From an uncultured Muribaculaceae bacterium (lineage in GTDB: Bacteria; Bacteroidota; Bacteroidia; Bacteroidales; Muribaculaceae), in contig CAJTUF010000018.1 of assembly GCA_910579675.1 (NCBI GenBank), positions 1 to 61,395 of the forward strand: DNA of 61,395 nt. The letters are read 5' to 3'. A program made the translations under genes and the position numbers. Positions 16,998 to 25,600 of this stretch are shown piece after piece (positions within the stretch are counted from its first letter, which is position 1; every line of letters starts with the position of its first letter). Below the pieces are notes generated by a model. The model worked only from the letters and a program-made list of their open reading frames with translations, had not been told where the DNA came from and made no database searches.

Positions 16998-17879
16998 ATG
17001 CATAAATCAGGATTTGTCAATATAGTAGGCAACCCCAATGTGGGCAAGTCAACTCTTATGAACGACCTCGTGGGTGAGCGCGTGAGCATCATCACCTCAA
17101 AAGCCCAGACCACCCGCCACCGCATCATGGGCATAGTCAACACTCCCGAATACCAGATAGTGTTTTCGGATACCCCCGGCGTGCTCACCCCCAAATATAA
17201 ACTCCAGGAGTCGATGCTCAACTTCTCCGAAGGCGCCCTCACCGATGCCGACATCCTGCTCTATGTCACCGACGTGGTGGAAGATCCCACCAAAAACGCC
17301 GACTATCTCGCCAAGGTGGCCAAGGAAACAGTGCCTGTGCTGCTGGTCATCAACAAGATCGACCTTGTCAAGGAGCAGGCCGACCTCGAAGCCATCGTCG
17401 ACCGATGGAAAGAGATCCTGCCAAACGCCGAGGTATTCCCCACTTCGGCCAAGGAACACTTCAATGTCACCAACCTCATGGCCCGCATCGTGGAGCTCCT
17501 GCCCGAACACGCCCCCTACTTCGGCAAAGACGCCCTGACCGACAAGCCGGCCCGATTCTTCGTCACCGAGATCATCCGCGAGAAGATTCTCCTCAACTAC
17601 GACAAGGAAATCCCCTACTCGGCCGAGGTGATAGTGGAGAAGTTTGACGAAAAGGAGGGCGCCATCCACATCATGGCAGTCATCTATGTGGAGCGCGACT
17701 CGCAGAAGGGCATCCTCATAGGCAAGGGTGGAACAATGATCAAGCGCGTAGGCACCGAAGCGCGCAAAGACATCGAGACATTCTTTGGCAAGAGCGTCTA
17801 TCTCGAGCTCTTTGTCAAGGTGGAGCCCAACTGGCGCAACCGCGAAAACAAGCTCCGCTCATTCGGCTACATAGAGTGA
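16998..17879 (+). CDS. era: GTPase Era
   Basis: A 293-residue ribosome-assembly GTPase. G1 GNPNVGKSTLMN, G2 region around TTRHRIMG, G3 DTPG and G4 NKID are present, followed by the C-terminal KH domain with IGKGGTMIKRVGTEARKDIE that binds the 3' end of 16S rRNA. No TAnnTTTG element is obvious in the gap after the fabH terminator. It is closed by a terminator hairpin before der. Confidence 0.97.
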   Translation: MHKSGFVNIVGNPNVGKSTLMNDLVGERVSIITSKAQTTRHRIMGIVNTPEYQIVFSDTPGVLTPKYKLQESMLNFSEGALTDADILLYVTDVVEDPTKNADYLAKVAKETVPVLLVINKIDLVKEQADLEAIVDRWKEILPNAEVFPTSAKEHFNVTNLMARIVELLPEHAPYFGKDALTDKPARFFVTEIIREKILLNYDKEIPYSAEVIVEKFDEKEGAIHIMAVIYVERDSQKGILIGKGGTMIKRVGTEARKDIETFFGKSVYLELFVKVEPNWRNRENKLRSFGYIE

Positions 17880-17932
17880 GCCAGACAATCAAGACCGGCA
17901 CCGTCCGCTCCCACCACCGAGTCACCTCTCCC

Positions 17933-17959
17933 GCGCCGCCGCTCTTGGCGGCGCTTATT
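17933..17959 (+). terminator. Terminator after era
   Basis: Perfect 8-bp stem GCGCCGCC (17933-17940) / GGCGGCGC (17947-17954), loop GCTCTT, followed by TTATT. Confidence 0.7.
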
Positions 17960-17982
17960 CGGCGTGTGTCATTTTTTTTTCG

Positions 17983-17990
17983 TAACTTTG
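17983..17990 (+). promoter_or_regulatory. -7 element upstream of der
   Basis: TAACTTTG, 26 bp upstream of the der ATG. A T-run lies upstream instead of a clear TTTG -33 element. Confidence 0.6.
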
Positions 17991-18015
17991 CTGCTTAACC
18001 GATTCAACTACCGAT

Positions 18016-19329
18016 ATGGGACAAATGATAGCCATAGTAGGGCGCCCCAACGTGGGAAAGTCCACTCTCTTTAACCGCCTCACCCAGACCCGCACCGCCA
18101 TCGTCGACCCAACCGCCGGCACTACACGCGACAGGCAGTATGGCCGCGTCGACTGGAATGGCAAAGACTTCTCTATCGTCGACACCGGCGGATGGGTGGT
18201 CAACTCCGAAGATATCTTCGAGGGAGAGATCAACAAGCAGGTGGAGCTTGCTATCGAGCAGGCCGACGAGATCCTCTTTGTGGTAGATGCCATGAACGGC
18301 GTCACCGACCTCGACGACCATGTGGCCGAAATCCTACGCAAGAGCCGCAAGCCCGTGCTACTGGTTGCCAACAAGGTCGACTCTTCCGACTGGCTCTACA
18401 ACACCGCCGAATTTTACTCCCTCGGCCTGGGCGATCCATACCCCGTGTCGGCATCCAACGGCTTCGGCACCGGCGACCTCCTCGACGCTGTTGTCGACAA
18501 ACTCCCCGAAGCCGAGCCAGACACATCGCTCGACGATATACCCAAATTTGCCATCGTCGGACGTCCAAACGCAGGCAAGTCGTCGATCATCAACGCATTT
18601 ATCGGCGAGGATCGCCACATTGTGACCAACATTGCCGGCACTACCCGCGACAGCATCTACACCCGCTACAACAAATTTGGTTTTGACTTCTACCTTGTCG
18701 ACACCGCCGGCATACGCAAGAAGACCAAGGTAAACGAAGATATCGAATACTACTCGGTGATCCGCTCCATCAGAGCCATCGAGGCTTCCGACGTGTGCAT
18801 CCTCATGATCGACGCCACCAGAGGCATCGAAGCTCAGGACGTCAATATCTTCTCGCTCATCCAGAAAAACAAGAAGGGTCTGGTGGTGTGTGTCAACAAG
18901 TGGGATCTGGTTGAAGACAAATCGACTGCCGCCATCAAGCACTTCGAGGAGTCGATCCGTGCCCGCTTCGCCCCCTTCACCGACTTCCCCATCATCTTCA
19001 CATCGGCCCTTACCAAACAGCGTATCTACAAGGTGATCGAAACAGCTGTCGAGGTCTACAAAAACCGCCAGCGCGTGATACCCACATCGCAGCTCAACAC
19101 CGTCATGCTCGATGCCATCGCCGCATATCCGCCCCCAGCCAACAAGGGCAAGATCATCAAGATCAAATATGTCACGATGCTCAAAGGAGCCCAGGTGCCC
19201 ACGTTTATATTCTTCTGCAACCTGCCCCAGTGGGTCAAGGAACCCTACCGCCGCTATCTCGAAAACAAGATCCGCGAAAACTGGGATTTTACCGGCACTC
19301 CGGTCAACGTGTTCATGCGCGAGAAATAA
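18016..19329 (+). CDS. der: Ribosome biogenesis GTPase Der (EngA)
   Basis: A 437-residue protein with two tandem GTPase domains: first G1 GRPNVGKSTLFN near residue 8 with DTGG and NKVD, second G1 GRPNAGKSSIIN near residue 180 with DTAG and NKWD, then the KH-like C-terminal domain ending near GTPVNVFMREK. It acts in 50S subunit assembly. dut follows after 34 bp, probably in the same transcript. Confidence 0.97.
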   Translation: MGQMIAIVGRPNVGKSTLFNRLTQTRTAIVDPTAGTTRDRQYGRVDWNGKDFSIVDTGGWVVNSEDIFEGEINKQVELAIEQADEILFVVDAMNGVTDLDDHVAEILRKSRKPVLLVANKVDSSDWLYNTAEFYSLGLGDPYPVSASNGFGTGDLLDAVVDKLPEAEPDTSLDDIPKFAIVGRPNAGKSSIINAFIGEDRHIVTNIAGTTRDSIYTRYNKFGFDFYLVDTAGIRKKTKVNEDIEYYSVIRSIRAIEASDVCILMIDATRGIEAQDVNIFSLIQKNKKGLVVCVNKWDLVEDKSTAAIKHFEESIRARFAPFTDFPIIFTSALTKQRIYKVIETAVEVYKNRQRVIPTSQLNTVMLDAIAAYPPPANKGKIIKIKYVTMLKGAQVPTFIFFCNLPQWVKEPYRRYLENKIRENWDFTGTPVNVFMREK

Positions 19330-19363
19330 TTGTTCATCTCCTAATCCTCTCCACCTCCCAACG

Positions 19364-19807
19364 ATGGAACGCATCAAAGTAAAGATAATCAACCGCTCCG
19401 GATATGAGCTCCCGGCCTACGAAACCCCCTCTGCCGCCGGAATGGACATCCACGCCGCCATAGAGGAGCCAATAGTGCTCAAGCCTCTCCAGAGGGCTCT
19501 CGTGCCCACCGGACTGCGCATCCAGCTCCCTCAGGGGCATGAGTGCCAGATACGCCCGCGCAGCGGCCTCGCCCTGCGCAGCGGCATATCGCTTGTCAAC
19601 ACTCCCGGCACCGTCGATGCCGACTACCGGGGCGAGATAGGCGTGATTGTGATCAACCTCAGCGACACACCCTTTACCATCAATCCCGGCGAAAGAATAG
19701 CCCAGATGGTGATCACCAACTACACCCATGTGGAATGGGAACCGGTGGAGCGCCTCGACGAGACCCGTCGAGGCGAGGGAGCATTCGGCCACACCGGCCT
19801 CGAATGA
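19364..19807 (+). CDS. dut: dUTP diphosphatase
   Basis: A 147-residue trimeric dUTPase hydrolysing dUTP to dUMP and pyrophosphate. Motifs in order: AAGMDIHA (1), PRSGLALRSG (2), NTPGTVDADYRGEIGV (3), GERIAQMVI (4) and the P-loop-like RGEGAFGHTG (5, usually RGxGGFGSTG). The ATG at 19364 gives the standard length. Between der and the TPR gene, consistent with a der-dut-TPR-DUF4292-M23 operon. Confidence 0.95.
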   Translation: MERIKVKIINRSGYELPAYETPSAAGMDIHAAIEEPIVLKPLQRALVPTGLRIQLPQGHECQIRPRSGLALRSGISLVNTPGTVDADYRGEIGVIVINLSDTPFTINPGERIAQMVITNYTHVEWEPVERLDETRRGEGAFGHTGLE

Positions 19808-19870
19808 TCATTCCATCCGCGCGTAGTCCATTTAATCAACTCTCTCCAACCACCACTACTTTATACACCT

Positions 19871-21640
19871 GTGAGGAAACTGATTCTATTTCTGGCATTG
19901 ACCGCCATAATGATGTCGGCGCTCACACCCGCCCAGGCCCGCACCGACCGACAGCAGGCCGAAGCCCGGCGCGCCGAACGCAAGGCCGACATGATATTTC
20001 TGGAAGCGCTGCGCCACAAGGAGCAGGGCGATCTCGACGCCTATGCCGATCTGGTGGTGAGAGCCTATCAAACCAATCCCTCCGATCCTTACCTCGGATG
20101 GGAATACGGCAGGTTTGTCATGGCCACCACCACCCCCGAAGATTCAGCCACAGCATCAGAGGCCTACGCCTTGATGCGCGACTATGCTGTCGATGGCGAC
20201 GGCGCCCGGGATTTCTACACCGTGTCAGTGACCTCGCAGACCGCCGACCGCCTCGGCCGCGACAGCGATGCGCGGCTCATGCTCAAGCGCCTGTATGAAT
20301 CCAATCCCACCCGCCCGGAAGTAGCCGCCAACTACGCCCAGAGGCTATCGCTATCGGGTAAAGCCGACGACCTCAGGGAGGCTCTGGCTGTCTACGACAC
20401 CATCGAGGCCCGCGAAGGCATGTCGATACCCCTCTCCGGACTCCGTATGCGCACATTCATGATGATGGGCGACACCACGGCGCTCCTTGGCGAGGCCAGA
20501 CGCCTGTTTGAGTCATCACCCGCCACTGCCGACTATGCGGTGATGGCAGGCGATGTCTACAGCCAGATGGGGCTCTCCGACTCGGCACTCGCTTTCTACG
20601 ACAAAGCCATAGAGGTGGATCCGGCAAGTGGCATAGCCTACTTCTCCCGGGCCAACCTATACCTCAACCGAGGCGACTCGGCCGCCTACGACCGCGAGAT
20701 ATTCATGGCGCTGAGCCAGCCCGACCTCGATGTAGAGACCAAAGCCGACCTTATGCGCGATTATGTGAGCAAGCTCTACCGCGACCCCGCCCAGCGGGAG
20801 CGCATAGAGACACTCTTCGGCCATCTTCTCGACCAGCATCCCCACGAAAGCGCTGTCCACGGTCTCTATGCCGACTATCTTGCTGCCGTGGGTGAATATG
20901 GGCGAGCCGCCGAGCAGGTCGATTACCAGATTGCCCTTGATCCCTCCGATCCAAACCGCTGGAGGCTTCTGGGATCACTCCACCTGTCGCTCCACGACTA
21001 TCCGGCAGCCGCCGCCACCGCCATAAAAGCCATGGAGTTTTTCCCCGACGACACTCAGCTGCCGCTCATGGCTGCCGCCGCTCTTACCGAGAGTGGAAAA
21101 TCCGACGAAGCAATCGACCTCCTGCGCAAAGCTGCCGGCAATCCCGCGTTTGACAGCGAGACTCGCAGCGACCTTGTCACCTCGATGGGCGACGCCCTCT
21201 ACCGCAACGGACAGACCGACTCGGCCTTTGTGTACTACGATGAGGCTATACGCCTCAATCCGGCCAATTTCCTGGCCATGAACAATTGTGCCTACTTCCT
21301 GGCCTGCACCGACCGCGACCTTGACCGGGCCCTTGAGCTCATCGAGAAAGCATCGGCCGGACGCCCCGACGATCCCACCACCCTCGACACCTATGCGTGG
21401 GTGCTCTTCAAGCGCCGCGACTATGAGAAAGCCCGCGAGCTCATCGACCGCACCCTCGCCCTGACAGAGGAAGCAGGTGAAGAGCTGAGCCCAGAGTTGC
21501 TCGAACATGCAGGCGACATATACTTCATGCTTCGCGAGCCCGACACCGCCCTTGCCTTCTGGAAACGGGCACTCGAGCTCGACCCATCGTCGGATCTGCT
21601 CAAGCGCAAAGTCACCCACAAGACCTATTTCTATGAATAA
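19871..21640 (+). CDS. Exported TPR-repeat protein
   Basis: A 589-residue protein starting with GTG (19871) at a clear signal peptide, MRKLILFLALTAIMMSALTPAQA. The rest is TPR repeats, visible as A-x3-Y-x2-A-I-x-L-N/D-P units (for example LAFYDKAIEVDPASGIAYFSRANLYLNRGD and FVYYDEAIRLNP). It probably works in the periplasm or on the inner face of the outer membrane. It overlaps the following lipoprotein gene by 8 bp, so the two products likely function together; this TPR-DUF4292-M23 grouping is common in Bacteroidales. Confidence 0.88.
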   Translation: MRKLILFLALTAIMMSALTPAQARTDRQQAEARRAERKADMIFLEALRHKEQGDLDAYADLVVRAYQTNPSDPYLGWEYGRFVMATTTPEDSATASEAYALMRDYAVDGDGARDFYTVSVTSQTADRLGRDSDARLMLKRLYESNPTRPEVAANYAQRLSLSGKADDLREALAVYDTIEAREGMSIPLSGLRMRTFMMMGDTTALLGEARRLFESSPATADYAVMAGDVYSQMGLSDSALAFYDKAIEVDPASGIAYFSRANLYLNRGDSAAYDREIFMALSQPDLDVETKADLMRDYVSKLYRDPAQRERIETLFGHLLDQHPHESAVHGLYADYLAAVGEYGRAAEQVDYQIALDPSDPNRWRLLGSLHLSLHDYPAAAATAIKAMEFFPDDTQLPLMAAAALTESGKSDEAIDLLRKAAGNPAFDSETRSDLVTSMGDALYRNGQTDSAFVYYDEAIRLNPANFLAMNNCAYFLACTDRDLDRALELIEKASAGRPDDPTTLDTYAWVLFKRRDYEKARELIDRTLALTEEAGEELSPELLEHAGDIYFMLREPDTALAFWKRALELDPSSDLLKRKVTHKTYFYE

Positions 21641-22499
21641 TCCTATAGCCAAGCTACCGAGGACGCGCCTGATGGCAGCCCTTACAGCCACTCTGCTGCT
21701 CGCTATCCTCCCCGCCTGCCACACCCAGCGCCAGACTTCATCGCCTGCCCCCACCGAAACCACTGCCGCAGTCGATGGCTACCGCTCGATGGTTGAGGCT
21801 TATCTGCCGTGGCAGCGTCTGAGAGTACCATTCACCCTCAAGCTTCTCGCCCCGCAGAAGGTGTCGATCGGCGGTACCGCCACCTTCGAGCGTTCCAAAG
21901 GCATACATATGTCGATGAAAATGTTTGGCATGGAAGTGGCCGTGTTGCAAGTCGATGCCGATTCGTTGACCGTTGTCGAGAAGATGAACAAGCAGTATCT
22001 CACCATACCGGTGGCTTCGGCCCTTGGCGGCCTCGACGCCTCGGTCGACAACATTCAGGATCTGCTCACCGGACGTGCATTCATCCTCGGCGCCGACTCG
22101 CTCACCACCTCGATGGCCCGTCTGTTCACCATAGCCGATCCATCAGGTGCAACCTCCTGGCTGCTCACCCCGCGCAAGCAACCCGCCGAGGCATCCTACA
22201 GCTTTGCCATATCATCGACCGGCGCGCTGTCGGCACTCCGCGTCGACACCCGCAGCAACCAGCAGGCCAATGCCACCTACACTTCTATCCCCTCCATCCC
22301 CGGCCACGGTGCCTTTGCGTCGTCGATGCTCGTCACCACCCGCGTCAAGGACAAAGATCTGCAGCTCATGATCGAATGGGACTTCTCACGCGCCCGTTGG
22401 GACGATGATGTGGAGCCAAAGAGCATAACTATAGGCCGTGGTTACAAGCAGCTCAGCATCGACAAACTCCTCAAAAATCTCCCTGCACCGACCAACTGA
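21633..22499 (+). CDS. DUF4292 lipoprotein
   Basis: A 288-residue lipoprotein beginning MNNPIAKLPRTRLMAALTAT with lipobox ILPAC (Cys about residue 29). The mature part is a long beta-rich LolA/LolB-like fold by pattern (FTLKLLAPQKVSIGGTATFERSKGIHMSMKMF... with alternating strands), as expected for DUF4292, and it may bind lipid or lipoprotein acyl chains in the envelope. The start overlaps the preceding TPR gene by 8 bp. Confidence 0.82.
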   Translation: MNNPIAKLPRTRLMAALTATLLLAILPACHTQRQTSSPAPTETTAAVDGYRSMVEAYLPWQRLRVPFTLKLLAPQKVSIGGTATFERSKGIHMSMKMFGMEVAVLQVDADSLTVVEKMNKQYLTIPVASALGGLDASVDNIQDLLTGRAFILGADSLTTSMARLFTIADPSGATSWLLTPRKQPAEASYSFAISSTGALSALRVDTRSNQQANATYTSIPSIPGHGAFASSMLVTTRVKDKDLQLMIEWDFSRARWDDDVEPKSITIGRGYKQLSIDKLLKNLPAPTN

Positions 22500-22560
22500 T
22501 TCCTGCGTCAGGTCTCCTCTCCACCAGTCTTCACCATTAATCCTCCTCTTGCAACCAATC

Positions 22561-23922
22561 GTGTCGCGAATCCTCCTCATCTTTTTCATTGCCTTGATCA
22601 TCCCCTCGGGGATGGGCTTCGCGCAGTCGCACCGCGACATCAAGAGCGTGAGGCGTGAAAAGCAAGCTGTGGCCGCCGAAGTGAAAAAGACCGACCGCGC
22701 CATAACCGACAACAACCGCGCCACCGAGCGCAATCTCAACCGCCTCAACACCCTCCAGCGGCGCGTGGCCGAAAGCCGCGATGCGATAGCCCGCTCGCAA
22801 AGCGGCATCGACTCGCTCACCTCAGCCATAACCACCCGCACCGACTCCCTCAACCGGCTCACACAACGCATGGAAGCGCTCAGGTCATCCTACGCATCCA
22901 TCCTGCGCAACCAACAGCGCTATCCCGACGTCGATTCGCCCATAGCTTTCATATTCTCGGCATCGAGCGTCAACGACGCCTACCGCCGCATGCGCTACCT
23001 CCGCCAGTATGACCGGTGGCGCTCCCGCCGCACAGCCGAGCTCACCGAGGCAGCCCGCAAGGTCGAGGCAGCCCGCAAAGCGCTCGAAGCCACCCGCAGC
23101 AAGCACACAGAGGCCCTTGCCACCCTCAAGTCGCAGCGCGACCAACTGGCACGCGAGCAGGAGACCACCGACTCTATAGTCAAAGCACTCCGCAAGGAGG
23201 GATCGAGCCTCAAAGCTGTGCTCGCCGAGAAGCAGCGCCGCGCCGATGCTCTCGACCGTGAGCTTGACCGCCTCATAGCCGAAGAACAGGCACGGGCCGA
23301 AGCCGAGCGCCGACGCAAGAAAGCCGAGCGCGAAGCTGCCGCACGCAAGGAGGCCGAAGCACGCAAGGCTGCCGAAGCACGCAAGAGCGCTGCTGCCGAA
23401 AGCGAGAGCAAGCAATCGGCCGCCACTCCCGCTCCCAAACCTGCGGCTCCGGAAAAGAAAGCCGCCCCCCTCGACTCGGAAGCCGAGGCCGACCGCAAGC
23501 TCTCCGGATCGTTTGCCGCCAACAAGGGGCGCCTGCTCTTTCCCGTAGCAGGGCGCTACCGCATAGTGCGTGGATTCGGCCTCCAGAACCATCCCGAGCT
23601 GAAACATGTCAAGACCAACAATAGCGGCATCGACATCGAAGTGGCCCCCGGCACCGACGCCCGAGCCATCTTTGCGGGACATGTGAGCGCCATATTCCGC
23701 CTCCCGGGTTATGCCAATATAGTCATGGTGCGCCACGGCGAGTATATATCGCTCTATGCCAACCTCTCGTCGGTATATGTGGCCAAAGGGCAGGACGTGA
23801 AGGCCGGACAAGCCCTCGGCCGAATCCTCACCGGCAGCGACGACGATGGCGGAGCCACCACATTCCACTTCGAGCTCCGCCGCGAGCGCGCCAAGCTCAA
23901 CCCGCTCGAGTGGGTGAAATGA
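22561..23922 (+). CDS. EnvC/NlpD-like coiled-coil LytM (M23) protein
   Basis: A 453-residue exported protein, start GTG at 22561 giving signal VSRILLIFFIALIIPSGMGF. Residues about 25-270 form a long coiled coil rich in Arg/Glu/Ala, then an Ala/Lys linker, then a C-terminal LytM domain (about 330-453). The catalytic His of HxGIDI is replaced (NNSGIDIEVAPG) and HxH reads FHFEL, so the zinc site looks incomplete. That matches EnvC-type activators of N-acetylmuramoyl-L-alanine amidases at the division site rather than an active endopeptidase. Last gene of the der-dut run. Confidence 0.85.
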   Translation: MSRILLIFFIALIIPSGMGFAQSHRDIKSVRREKQAVAAEVKKTDRAITDNNRATERNLNRLNTLQRRVAESRDAIARSQSGIDSLTSAITTRTDSLNRLTQRMEALRSSYASILRNQQRYPDVDSPIAFIFSASSVNDAYRRMRYLRQYDRWRSRRTAELTEAARKVEAARKALEATRSKHTEALATLKSQRDQLAREQETTDSIVKALRKEGSSLKAVLAEKQRRADALDRELDRLIAEEQARAEAERRRKKAEREAAARKEAEARKAAEARKSAAAESESKQSAATPAPKPAAPEKKAAPLDSEAEADRKLSGSFAANKGRLLFPVAGRYRIVRGFGLQNHPELKHVKTNNSGIDIEVAPGTDARAIFAGHVSAIFRLPGYANIVMVRHGEYISLYANLSSVYVAKGQDVKAGQALGRILTGSDDDGGATTFHFELRRERAKLNPLEWVK

Positions 23923-23964
23923 CCCGATAACGGTATGATTCAGGCTTGATATCGGATTTTTTAC

Positions 23965-23972
23965 TACTTTTG
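23965..23972 (+). promoter_or_regulatory. -7 element upstream of the AAA/PD-(D/E)XK gene
   Basis: TACTTTTG matches TAnnTTTG, 53 bp before the ATG at 24025; no well-spaced TTTG upstream. Confidence 0.5.
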
Positions 23973-24024
23973 CACATCCGTCAACCGGCAAGTAGGCCTG
24001 AAGGCGGCCCCAATCCTGCACCGC

Positions 24025-25578
24025 ATGAACCCTCAACGCTACCCCGTAGGCATCCAGACCTTTTCCGAGATCATCGGAAAAGGGTATGTCTACGTTGACA
24101 AATCGGCGTTTATCCCCCGGCTGTTCAATGCCGGAAAATATATTTTTCTCAGCCGCCCGAGGCGTTTCGGCAAGAGTCTGCTCCTATCGATGCTCCATTC
24201 TTTTTTTGCAGGAGAGCGGCATCTCTTCAAAGGGTTGGAAATTGACTCGTCGGATGTTGATTGGGATACCCGGCCGGTGATACATATCGACTTGAATGCC
24301 GAAAATTTCACCCTCGCCAATGGCCTCGACATACTCCTCGACCGCATCCTCGGCGACTATGAGCGTCAATATGACATTACTGACCGTGTACCGTCGCCCG
24401 CAGGGCGATTGAGCCGCATCATAATGTCGGCCTACGAAACCACCGGCAAACGGCCTGCCATCCTGGTAGATGAATACGACAAGCCTCTTCTGGCTATAGA
24501 GCACGGCCCTGCGATATTCAACCGCAACCAGGCCACTCTCAAAGCCTTTTTCGGAGTGTTGAAGTCGATGGACCGCTATATCCATTTCGCCATGCTCACA
24601 GGAGTGGCGCGATTCAACAAGGTGTCAATATTCAGCGACCTCAACAATCTTCTCGACATATCTTTCAACAATAGCTTCGCAAACATCTGCGGCTGGACCC
24701 AGCAGGAGCTCGAAGACTACTTCACCCCGGGCATAAACGTGCTCGCCGACGAGCAGGAAATAACGCCCGACGAAGCCTTTGCCAAGATGAAAGACCACTA
24801 CGACGGATACCTTTTCGCGCCAAAAGGACAACGGCTCTACAACCCATACAGCGTGCTTCTCGCTCTGACCAACCGCGAGTTCGGGCGCTATTGGTTCCAG
24901 ACCGGCACCCCGACATTCCTCGCCCGCCGGGTTAAGGAAACACGGATCATACTGCCGTCGCTCAACGGATGTCAGGCATCCCTGCCGAGCCTCGAAGCGG
25001 TGGGCATCGACGACCTCAACCCCATTCCTCTACTGTTTCAGACCGGATATCTCACCATCAAGAGCGCCCGGGGCAACCGCTATGAGCTGCAATTTCCCAA
25101 CCGAGAGGTCGAGACCGGATTTGCCGAGCATCTACTGCCGCTCTATGTGCCAGGCCTCGGCGATCTCAACGGTGACTTCTCCATGTGGAAATTTGAAGAC
25201 GACATTGCCTATGGGCGACCGGAAACATTCATGCTGCGCCTGCAGGCCTTGATAAAGGATGTGCCATATGAGCAACACGACGAGAAATTTTATCAAAACG
25301 CGGTATATCTCGTATTCACACTCGCCGGCGCACACGCCAAGGTTGAGGATCACACCAATATCGGGCGCACTGATCTTGAGGTCACAACCGGGAGCTACAT
25401 ATACATCTTTGAGTTTAAATACAACCGGTCGGCCCGCGAGGCCCTGGCTCAGATCCGTCAGCGCGATTACGCCGGGCGCCACGCCATGAGCGGCAAGAGG
25501 GTGTTTCTGATCGGAGCCAACTTCTCGTCGGCTGCCCGCGGACTGGATGAGTGGATCATCGAAGAGTGGGTGAAATGA
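24025..25578 (+). CDS. AAA-ATPase-like protein with C-terminal PD-(D/E)XK nuclease domain
   Basis: A 517-residue member of the AAA-ATPase_like/DUF1703 family, very abundant and multi-copy in Bacteroidetes. N-terminus YPVGIQTFSEIIGKGYVYVDKS is diagnostic; Walker A reads SRPRRFGKSLLLS, Walker B-like AILVDEYDKPL, and the C-terminal nuclease fold has IGRTDLEV...IFEFKYN (D...ExK). Function is unproven; roles in DNA transactions or conflict systems have been suggested on family grounds only. Codon use resembles its neighbours. Confidence 0.88.
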   Translation: MNPQRYPVGIQTFSEIIGKGYVYVDKSAFIPRLFNAGKYIFLSRPRRFGKSLLLSMLHSFFAGERHLFKGLEIDSSDVDWDTRPVIHIDLNAENFTLANGLDILLDRILGDYERQYDITDRVPSPAGRLSRIIMSAYETTGKRPAILVDEYDKPLLAIEHGPAIFNRNQATLKAFFGVLKSMDRYIHFAMLTGVARFNKVSIFSDLNNLLDISFNNSFANICGWTQQELEDYFTPGINVLADEQEITPDEAFAKMKDHYDGYLFAPKGQRLYNPYSVLLALTNREFGRYWFQTGTPTFLARRVKETRIILPSLNGCQASLPSLEAVGIDDLNPIPLLFQTGYLTIKSARGNRYELQFPNREVETGFAEHLLPLYVPGLGDLNGDFSMWKFEDDIAYGRPETFMLRLQALIKDVPYEQHDEKFYQNAVYLVFTLAGAHAKVEDHTNIGRTDLEVTTGSYIYIFEFKYNRSAREALAQIRQRDYAGRHAMSGKRVFLIGANFSSAARGLDEWIIEEWVK

Positions 25579-25600
25579 CTGTAGCCAATGGCTTTTATCA

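Noticed and set aside
18358..19392. 344-codon open frame on the minus strand
   Set aside because: Antisense to der, which is a certain gene; a shadow of codon bias.
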